Assembly (NCBI GenBank): GCA_017400415.1
Contig: JAFPTE010000033.1
Span: 1 to 20,871, forward strand
From: Oscillospiraceae bacterium
GTDB taxonomy: Bacteria; Bacillota; Clostridia; Oscillospirales; Oscillospiraceae
DNA length: 20,871 nucleotides
Direction: 5' to 3'
This document shows, piece after piece, positions 14,159 to 19,531 of this stretch. Within the stretch, counting starts at the first letter, position 1. Each line of letters starts with the position of its first letter. Under the pieces are notes generated by a model that was not told the DNA's origin, ran no database searches, and worked only from the letters and a program-made list of their open reading frames with translations. The position numbers and the translations under genes were made by a program.

Positions 14159-14758
14159 TTATATTTCCTGTCTGCCCTGGAGGGCCCGCATAAGGGTGGC
14201 GTCGTCCGCAAATTCCAGGCTGGCGCCTACGGGGATGCCGTAGGCCAGACGGGTGACCCGGACCCCGAAGGGCCGAAGGAGCCGGGAGATGTATTTTGCG
14301 GTGGTCTCCCCCTCCGTATCCGGGTTGGTGGCCATGATGACCTCCTCCACGCCCCCGGCAGCCACCCGGTCCATAAGCTCCCGGATGCGGATATCGTCGG
14401 GCCCCACGTGACTCAGGGGGGATATGACCCCGTGTAGCACATGGTAGACCCCGTTGTACTCCCCGGCCCGCTCCATGGCGGCCACGTCCTTGGGGTCCGC
14501 CACCACGCAGACCGTGCCCTTCTCCCGGCTGGGGCTGGCGCAGACGCTGCAGACGTCCTTGTCCGTCAGATTCTGGCAGATGCGGCAGCAGTGCACGCTC
14601 TTCTTGGCCTGGGCCACGGCTTCGGCGAAGTCCAGGGCCTCCTCATCGGTCAGGGAGAGTATGTGAAAGGCCAGGCGCTGGGCACTCTTGGTGCCGATGC
14701 CCGGCAGGGATGCGAATTTTTCGACTAAGTTTTCCAGGGGAGCGGGAAAAAAGCTCAT
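14159..14758 (-). CDS. recR: Recombination protein RecR
   Basis: A complete 199-residue RecR, which works with RecF/RecO to load RecA in gap repair. It has an N-terminal helix-hairpin-helix (LPGIGTKSAQRLAFHIL, about 19-35), a C4 zinc finger CRICQNLTDKDVCSVC (about 58-73) and a Toprim domain with VCVVADPKDVAAMER and ATNPDTEGETTA. The start is ATG 14758 with GGAGG 8 bases upstream; the in-frame extension to 14782 lacks a site. In most Firmicutes recR follows dnaX and ebfC, but here it stands alone with its own promoter, a hairpin-rich leader and no dnaX or ebfC nearby. Confidence 0.97.
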   Translation of the reverse strand: MSFFPAPLENLVEKFASLPGIGTKSAQRLAFHILSLTDEEALDFAEAVAQAKKSVHCCRICQNLTDKDVCSVCASPSREKGTVCVVADPKDVAAMERAGEYNGVYHVLHGVISPLSHVGPDDIRIRELMDRVAAGGVEEVIMATNPDTEGETTAKYISRLLRPFGVRVTRLAYGIPVGASLEFADDATLMRALQGRQEI

Positions 14759-14871
14759 GGCGTTATCCTCCGTGCCCCGCACTGAAAAGCCCGGGGCGGC
14801 ATAGTATGGGAAGGCGGCAGGGCCGGCCAGCCGCCTTCATATAGGGCCCGGCGGAGCATTTCACCGGGCCC
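14759..14871 (-). promoter_or_regulatory. Hairpin-rich 5' leader of recR
   Basis: The predicted transcript begins near 14870. Three strong hairpins fill the leader: GGGCCCGG (14844-14851) with CCGGGCCC (14864-14871); AAGGCGGC (14811-14818) with GCCGCCTT (14830-14837), whose loop itself contains GGCCGGCC; and GCCCC with GGGGC near 14774-14797. None is followed by a T run. I do not recognise an Rfam-type motif, and the conserved SRP RNA tetraloop region is absent. Confidence 0.5.
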
Positions 14872-14876
14872 GGTAC

Positions 14877-14905
14877 AGTATAGCATAAATCGGTTTTGGG
14901 GACAA
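14877..14905 (-). promoter_or_regulatory. Promoter of recR
   Basis: On the minus strand TTGTCC (14905-14900), a 17-base spacer and TATACT (14882-14877), with an extended -10 TG. It is divergent from the telA promoter 25 bases away. Confidence 0.75.
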
Positions 14906-14929
14906 GGGGGAAAAGAGCACACTTTTTCC

Positions 14930-14958
14930 TTGACAACCGGCGGCAAGGTATTTAAAAT
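14930..14958 (+). promoter_or_regulatory. Promoter of telA-macro operon
   Basis: Perfect TTGACA (14930-14935), a 17-base spacer and TAAAAT (14953-14958). The leader is about 47 bases. Confidence 0.82.
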
Positions 14959-15011
14959 GGTATGTGCAAAATTGTACCGCCAATATTATCTCATGAAAGG
15001 AAGCCAACACC

Positions 15012-16190
15012 ATGCCGGATAATAACACTGAATATGTCCCCACCCTGACCTTCGACTCCGCACCCTCCGCCCCGGACCTGGCCGGCGCCGCCAACGCAGC
15101 TGCCGCCGCCTTTGCCGAGGAGGAGAAGGCCAAGAACTCCAAGAGCGCCACGGAGCATGAGGAGGCCCAGCTGTCCCCTGCAGAGCTGAGGGCCGTCAAC
15201 GACTTCGCTCAGAAAATCGACATCACCGACTCCAACGCCATCCTGCAGTACGGCGCCTCCAGCCAGAAGAACATCGCCGAGTTCTCCGGCGCCACCCTGA
15301 ACAACGTCCGCACCAAGGATATGGGTGACGTGGGCGGCATGCTGACGGACCTGGTGGTGGAGCTGAAGGGCTTCAACTACAGCGAGGACCAGAAGAAGGG
15401 CTTCCTGGGCCTGTTCCGGAAGGCGGAGAACAAGATCGCCAGCCTGAAGGCCCAGTACGACAAGGCCGAGGTGAACGTGGACAAGATTTCCGACGCTCTG
15501 GAGCAGCACCAGGTGACCCTCCTTAAGGACGTGGCCACCCTGGACAAGATGTACGCCCTGAACCAGAGCTATTATAAGGAGCTCACCATGTACATCCTGG
15601 CCGGCAAGAAAAAGCTTCAGGAGTGCGAGGAGGTCGTTCTGCCCCAGCTCCAGGAGAAGGCCCGCCAGTCCGGCCTGCCGGAGGACGCCCAGGCAGTGAA
15701 CGACTATCAGAATATGATAAGCCGCTTCGACAAGAAGATCCATGACCTGGAGCTCACCCGCATGATCTCCGTCCAGATGAGCCCCCAGATCCGCCTTATC
15801 CAGAATAACGACACCCTGATGGTGGAGAAGATCCAGACCTCCCTGGTGAACACCATCCCCCTGTGGAAGAGCCAGATGGTCCTGGCCCTGGGCATGCACC
15901 ACTCCCAGCAGGCCATGGAGGCCCAGCGTGAGGTGACCAACCTGACCAACGAGCTTCTTAAGAAGAATGCCGAGAAGCTGAAGACCGGCTCCATCGAGGT
16001 GGCCCGGGAGAGCGAGCGGGGCATCGTGGACCTGGAGACCCTGAAGGAGACCAACCAGTCTCTTATCGACACTCTGGAGGAGGTCCGCTCCATCCAGGCC
16101 GAGGGCGCCCAGAAGCGCCGTGAGGCGGAGAAGGAACTGGGCCGCATCGAAACCGAGCTCCGTGAGAAGCTGGTCCAGATCAATAAGTAA
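15012..16190 (+). CDS. telA: Toxic anion resistance protein TelA family
   Basis: A soluble protein of 392 residues, almost wholly helical after an Ala-rich N-terminal 50 residues. It matches the TelA (toxic anion resistance) family. Typical features are FAQKIDITDSNAILQYGASSQKNIAEFS (about residues 65-92), the GFLGLFRKAENKIASLK segment, the MYALNQSYYKELTMYILAGKKKL helix (about 178-200) and QMSPQIRLIQNNDTLMVEKIQTSLVNTIPLWKSQMVLAL (about 254-292). TelA was linked to tellurite and other stress resistance; its biochemical role is unknown. The start is ATG 15012 with AAAGGAAG upstream. The stop shares its last base with the next start (TAATG, 16188-16192), so the macro-domain protein is translationally coupled. 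The usual partner XpaC is not present here. Confidence 0.93.
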   Translation: MPDNNTEYVPTLTFDSAPSAPDLAGAANAAAAAFAEEEKAKNSKSATEHEEAQLSPAELRAVNDFAQKIDITDSNAILQYGASSQKNIAEFSGATLNNVRTKDMGDVGGMLTDLVVELKGFNYSEDQKKGFLGLFRKAENKIASLKAQYDKAEVNVDKISDALEQHQVTLLKDVATLDKMYALNQSYYKELTMYILAGKKKLQECEEVVLPQLQEKARQSGLPEDAQAVNDYQNMISRFDKKIHDLELTRMISVQMSPQIRLIQNNDTLMVEKIQTSLVNTIPLWKSQMVLALGMHHSQQAMEAQREVTNLTNELLKKNAEKLKTGSIEVARESERGIVDLETLKETNQSLIDTLEEVRSIQAEGAQKRREAEKELGRIETELREKLVQINK

Positions 16191-17206
16191 TGCCCCTTAA
16201 GCTCATTCGGCAGGATATAACCCGGCTCCCGGCGGACGCCATTGTGAACGCCGCAAATCCCTCCCTTCTGGGGGGCGGCGGCGTGGACGGTGCCATCCAC
16301 CGGGCCGCCGGTCCCGGCCTTCTGGCGGAATGCCGCACCCTGGGCGGCTGCGGGACCGGGAAGGCCAAGGTCACCGGGGCCTATAACCTGCCTGCAAAAT
16401 ACGTCATCCACACCGTGGGCCCCGTCTGGCAGGGGGGCGGCGCCGGGGAGGAGGAGCTTCTGCGCTCCTGCTACCTGGAGTCCCTTCGCCTGGCGGAGGA
16501 GAAGGGCTGCCTTTCCGTGGCCTTCCCCCTCATCTCCGCCGGAGCCTACAGCGTGCCCGTGGATATTGCCCTGGATACGGCGGTCGCCGCCATCCGGGAC
16601 TATCTGGAGGGCAGCGAAATGCTGGTGTACCTGGTCATTTTCGACCGGGATTCCGCCCGGCTCCTGGGTGAGCTTTACGGCCGGGTGGAGAGCTACATCG
16701 ACGATAACTACGCCCGCACCCACCTGGACCTGAACCTGCAAAAGCGCCGCCGGGCCGTTCCGGGCAGGCCCGCCGCCATGCCCAATTTCTTCTCCGGCGC
16801 CGCCAAGGCCGCCGGGGAAGCCATGGACGCAGCCTGCGAGAGCGTCTCCGCCCTGGACTCCGCCCTGGATGAGAGCTTTTCCCAGATGCTTCTGCGGAAA
16901 ATCGACGAGAAGGGCTGGACCGACGCCCAGTGCTACAAGAAGGCCAACGTGGACCGGAAGCTCTTCTCAAAAATCCGCTCCGACGTGCTCTATAAGCCCT
17001 CCAAGCCAACGGCCATCGCCTTTGCCATAGCCCTGGAGCTGGGGGAGGGGGAGACGGAGGAGCTCCTCATGAAGGCGGGCTACGCCCTGAGCCGCTCCAA
17101 CCGGTTTGACGTTATCATCCGCTATTTCGTGGAGCGGGGCATATATGACGTGTTCCGGATAAACGAGGCCCTGTTCGCCTTCGACCAGCCCCTCTTAGGT
17201 GCATAA
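16190..17206 (+). CDS. Macro domain fused to helical XRE-like C-terminal domain
   Basis: A protein of 338 residues. The N-terminal macro domain (about 1-165) is of the YmdB/MacroD deacetylase type: ADAIVNAANPSLLGGGGVDGAIHRAAG (15-41) with the catalytic-type Asp33, HTVGPVW (74-80) and SVAFPLISAGAYSVP (109-123), where the family more often has STGxYGxP. It may remove acetyl from O-acetyl-ADP-ribose or ADP-ribose from proteins. A variable linker (about 170-225) leads to a helical domain (about 228-335): FSQMLLRKIDEKGWTDAQCYKKA, then DRKLFSKIRSD..KPSKPTAIAFAIALELGEGETEELLMKAGYAL. This resembles an XRE-type helix-turn-helix fold and is found in clostridial proteins with various partners. It is coupled to telA through TAATG. 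Confidence 0.88.
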   Translation: MPLKLIRQDITRLPADAIVNAANPSLLGGGGVDGAIHRAAGPGLLAECRTLGGCGTGKAKVTGAYNLPAKYVIHTVGPVWQGGGAGEEELLRSCYLESLRLAEEKGCLSVAFPLISAGAYSVPVDIALDTAVAAIRDYLEGSEMLVYLVIFDRDSARLLGELYGRVESYIDDNYARTHLDLNLQKRRRAVPGRPAAMPNFFSGAAKAAGEAMDAACESVSALDSALDESFSQMLLRKIDEKGWTDAQCYKKANVDRKLFSKIRSDVLYKPSKPTAIAFAIALELGEGETEELLMKAGYALSRSNRFDVIIRYFVERGIYDVFRINEALFAFDQPLLGA

Positions 17207-17242
17207 AAAACTGCGTGACCCTATGGGCCACGCAGCTTTTTT
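17205..17242. terminator. Bidirectional terminator between macro gene and MFS gene
   Basis: CTGCGTG (17211-17217) pairs with CACGCAG (17229-17235). Inside, after an A-C mismatch, CCC (17219-17221) pairs with GGG (17225-17227). The stem is flanked by AAAAAA (17205-17210) and TTTTTT (17237-17242). Confidence 0.9.
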
Positions 17243-18536
17243 ATATGCTTTTGACGTTTTTGCTCAGCAGCATGAACAGGGCGGTGGCGGCAAACCCGGC
17301 GGCGCAGATAGCCAGCATAGCCGTCGTGCCCAGGCCCTGGAGCACAAGCCCCGCCAGCACGGAGGCAATGGGGGTGAGGCCCTGGCTGACGATGCTTATG
17401 ACGCTGTCTACCTTGCTGAGCTTATCCCGGTCCACGATGCGCATGAGGGTGGTGCCTATGGGTATGTTGACGCAGGGGATAAGGAAGCCGGAAAGGGCGC
17501 CGCCCAGGCAGAGGACGATGAGGAAGGCGTTCAGGGACAGGCCCCTATCCACCAGGCCCCAGTAGGCCCCTGCCAGGCCTGCCATAACGAGAGCCATGAC
17601 GCACAGGACCCGGGCCGTGTAGCCGCCAACCTTGTCCGCCTGCTTCCGGGTGCTCATGAAAACGGAGGCCGCCAGAGTGGCCAGGCCCAGAATCACGTCC
17701 ACCACCGAGGACCAGAGCTCCGGCGTCAGGAACGAGTCAAAGAGGTAGGACTCCGCCCCGGCAATGTCCGTCTTCACAAAGTAGGGCATGAAGTTTGAAA
17801 AGACCGGGGTCATGAAGAAGTTTATAAAGAGTATGGCCGCCATAAGGGCCATAAGTCCCCCCTGGGAGCGGATATAGCTCAGGCCGTCCCCCATGTCCCG
17901 GAGGGCCAGGGACAGGGTGAGGCTCTCCTGGCTGGGCTTGTGGTCATAGCGTATGAACATCTCCGAGACGCCGGAAATCACGTAGCAGATTCCCACTAAG
18001 AGAAACAGGGGCTGGATGGGCATGGCGGCGTAGAGCACCCCGGCCAGCACCACCCCCAGTATGCTCTGGAGGGCGTTTTTCACGGAGAGATAGGAGTTTG
18101 CCTGCTGGAGCTGGTCCTCCTCAACAATGTGGGGCATGAGAGCCCCGGCGGCGGGGGAGAAGATGCCGCTTATGATGTTCCCCAGGATTCCGGCGGCGAA
18201 GAGCACCGGTATGTGGGCGGCGGGGTCCCGGAGAAGGAACATGGCCGCCGTGGCCAGCAGAATGACGGCCCCCTTGCCGTAGTCGCACAGGAACATGATC
18301 TTGCCCTTGTTGAACCGGTCCCCCAGAACTCCCCCGATGGGGGTCGCCAGCAGATTCACCACCCCGCAAAGGGCCAGGTAGAGCCCCTGCAGAAAGGCGT
18401 TGTTGCCGCTTATCTCCAGTAGGTAGAAGCTCACGGCGAAGCTGTACAGCACGGTTCCCAGGTCCGAGACCAGGGCGCCCAGAAACACCAGGCGGAAATT
18501 GCGCAGGGAAAAGACGTTTGCATTTGAGGTCTCCAT
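17241..18536 (-). CDS. MFS transporter, probable efflux protein
   Basis: A protein of 431 residues with about 12 membrane helices and a central loop near 195-215. MFS motif A is visible as GGVLGDRFNKGKIM (68-81) between helices 2 and 3. The overall pattern, LRNFRLVFLGALVSDLGTVLYSFAVSFYLL at the N-terminus (11-40), matches the MFS_3/EntS-like group of exporters of drugs or siderophore-like compounds. The substrate is unknown. The start is ATG 18536 with AAAGGAGGTGA; an in-frame frame from 18596 overlaps the promoter. It is a single-gene unit behind a perfect consensus promoter that contains an ATACA-TGTAT dyad, so it may be repressed until an inducer appears. Its stop overlaps the T run of the bidirectional terminator. 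Confidence 0.9.
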   Translation of the reverse strand: METSNANVFSLRNFRLVFLGALVSDLGTVLYSFAVSFYLLEISGNNAFLQGLYLALCGVVNLLATPIGGVLGDRFNKGKIMFLCDYGKGAVILLATAAMFLLRDPAAHIPVLFAAGILGNIISGIFSPAAGALMPHIVEEDQLQQANSYLSVKNALQSILGVVLAGVLYAAMPIQPLFLLVGICYVISGVSEMFIRYDHKPSQESLTLSLALRDMGDGLSYIRSQGGLMALMAAILFINFFMTPVFSNFMPYFVKTDIAGAESYLFDSFLTPELWSSVVDVILGLATLAASVFMSTRKQADKVGGYTARVLCVMALVMAGLAGAYWGLVDRGLSLNAFLIVLCLGGALSGFLIPCVNIPIGTTLMRIVDRDKLSKVDSVISIVSQGLTPIASVLAGLVLQGLGTTAMLAICAAGFAATALFMLLSKNVKSI

Positions 18537-18563
18537 GACCTCACCTCCTTTACTCTTTGACGC

Positions 18564-18592
18564 ATTATACAACGCTACACGATGTATGTCAA
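18564..18592 (-). promoter_or_regulatory. Perfect consensus promoter of MFS gene with internal dyad
   Basis: On the minus strand TTGACA (18592-18587), a 17-base spacer and TATAAT (18569-18564). An inverted repeat, ATACA (18567-18571) and TGTAT (18583-18587) with 11 bases between, lies across the spacer and touches both boxes, as a repressor site would. Confidence 0.85.
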
Positions 18593-18602
18593 GCACAAAA
18601 AT

Positions 18603-18632
18603 AAAAAAAACAGCCTCCCGGCTGGGAGGCTG
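18603..18632 (-). terminator. Terminator of rplU-rpmA operon
   Basis: A perfect 9-bp stem, CAGCCTCCC (18611-18619) and GGGAGGCTG (18624-18632). On the minus strand it is followed by eight T (18610-18603). It ends the ribosomal operon just before the MFS promoter. Confidence 0.93.
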
Positions 18633-18646
18633 CGGGCTTTTTTCAC

Positions 18647-18910
18647 TTACTGAGCCAGCTCTTCGTAGACGGAAACCTTTTTTCTGTCCTTGCCGAGATG
18701 CTCAAAGCGGACGGTGCCGTCAGCCAGGGCGAACAGGGTGTTGTCGCTGCCCATGCCGACGTTGGTACCGGGATGAATCTTGGTGCCTCTCTGACGAACG
18801 AGGATGTTGCCGGCCAGGACGAACTGCCCGTCGGCTCTCTTCACGCCAAGGCGTTTGGACTCGGAATCACGGCCGTTCTTGGTGGAGCCCATTCCCTTTT
18901 TATGTGCCAT
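18647..18910 (-). CDS. rpmA: 50S ribosomal protein L27, without Firmicutes N-terminal extension
   Basis: A complete 87-residue L27, whose N-terminus reaches the peptidyl transferase centre. It begins MAHKKGMGSTKNGRDSESKRLG, quoted as residues 1-22 of which the first 8 define the mature start. In most Firmicutes L27 is made with a short extension (of the type MLRLDLQFF before AHKKG) that the protease Prp removes. Here the ATG directly precedes AHKKG, with AGGAGGTG eight bases upstream, and no in-frame start for an extension exists. Its gene follows rplU after only 36 bases, leaving no room for prp. obgE, the common downstream neighbour, is also absent. Confidence 0.97.
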   Translation of the reverse strand: MAHKKGMGSTKNGRDSESKRLGVKRADGQFVLAGNILVRQRGTKIHPGTNVGMGSDNTLFALADGTVRFEHLGKDRKKVSVYEELAQ

Positions 18911-18946
18911 TAGGTTTACACCTCCTGTAAAAATCAGTGTGGGGTC

Positions 18947-19258
18947 TTACGCATTGATAGCGTCGATCTGGATCTTGGTGTAGGGCTGTCTGTGACCCTG
19001 CTTGCGGCGGTAGTTCTTCTTGGGGTGCATCTTGTAGACGATGACCTTCTTGGACTTGCCGTTTTTCACGACGGTGGCGGAGACGGTAGCGCCGGCAACG
19101 AAGGGCTTGCCGACCTTGACGCCGTTCTCATCCACCACGGCCAGGACCTTGTCGAAGGTGACCTTATCGCCATCCTCCTTGCCCAGCTTCTCCACGAAGA
19201 GAACGTCGCCGGGGGCAACACGGTACTGCTTGCCGCACTCACTGATGATTGCTGTCAT
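18947..19258 (-). CDS. rplU: 50S ribosomal protein L21
   Basis: A complete 103-residue L21, a 23S rRNA-binding protein of the large subunit. It shows the family start IISECGKQYRVAPGD (5-19; commonly I...GGKQYKV..GD), VGKPFV (49-54) and the end KMHPKKNYRRKQGHRQPYT (76-94). Residue 8 is Cys and not the common Gly. The start is ATG 19258 with AGAGGTG upstream. It is the first gene of rplU-rpmA, behind an L21-type leader and a strong promoter. Confidence 0.97.
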   Translation of the reverse strand: MTAIISECGKQYRVAPGDVLFVEKLGKEDGDKVTFDKVLAVVDENGVKVGKPFVAGATVSATVVKNGKSKKVIVYKMHPKKNYRRKQGHRQPYTKIQIDAINA

Positions 19259-19340
19259 TTGTTTTCACCTCTTTATATAGCAGAGACTCGCTCTTGCAGG
19301 CGGCCCGGTTTCGGGCTCTTGGGTGCCCGCTCAATGCGGC
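19259..19340 (-). ncRNA. Candidate L21 leader (Firmicutes type)
   Basis: About 80 bases of leader RNA before rplU. On the minus strand GCGGGC (19330-19325) pairs with GCCTGC (19301-19296), one G-U wobble, enclosing a hairpin GCCCG-AAAC-CGGGC (19316-19303). A second hairpin, AGAG-CGAGT-CTCT (19294-19282), follows and leads into the ribosome binding site. Position and the segment GCAAGAGCGAGTCTCTGC agree with the L21 leader known from Firmicutes, which is thought to regulate this operon by product binding. The match was judged by eye. Confidence 0.6.
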
Positions 19341-19346
19341 CTAAGT

Positions 19347-19375
19347 ATTGTAGCACCCAAAAGGCCCCTTGTCAA
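19347..19375 (-). promoter_or_regulatory. Promoter of rplU-rpmA operon
   Basis: On the minus strand perfect TTGACA (19375-19370), a 17-base spacer and TACAAT (19352-19347), with an extended -10 TG. Confidence 0.85.
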
Positions 19376-19463
19376 GGAAAATTTCACGGTTTTTCGGTGT
19401 TTTTCCGGCCCTTTTCCGCCGGGGCCGGGAATTGTGAAATACGCCGAATTTTACGGCTGACTA

Positions 19464-19492
19464 TTGACGCCGGATTAGCGGTGTGGTAATAT
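19464..19492 (+). promoter_or_regulatory. Promoter of terminal lipoprotein gene
   Basis: TTGACG (19464-19469), a 17-base spacer and TAATAT (19487-19492), with an extended -10 TG. The 273-base gap 19259-19531 is explained by this promoter and the divergent rplU leader and promoter; 19376-19463 shows nothing I recognise. Confidence 0.78.
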
Positions 19493-19531
19493 GCTGCTGT
19501 AAAATGCACCTCACAGGAGGGAGATAATAAA

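Noticed and set aside
14759..14871. The recR leader as SRP RNA, often encoded near dnaX-recR in Firmicutes
   Set aside because: The conserved SRP Alu/S-domain signature with the GGAAGGAAGCAGC-like apical region is absent.
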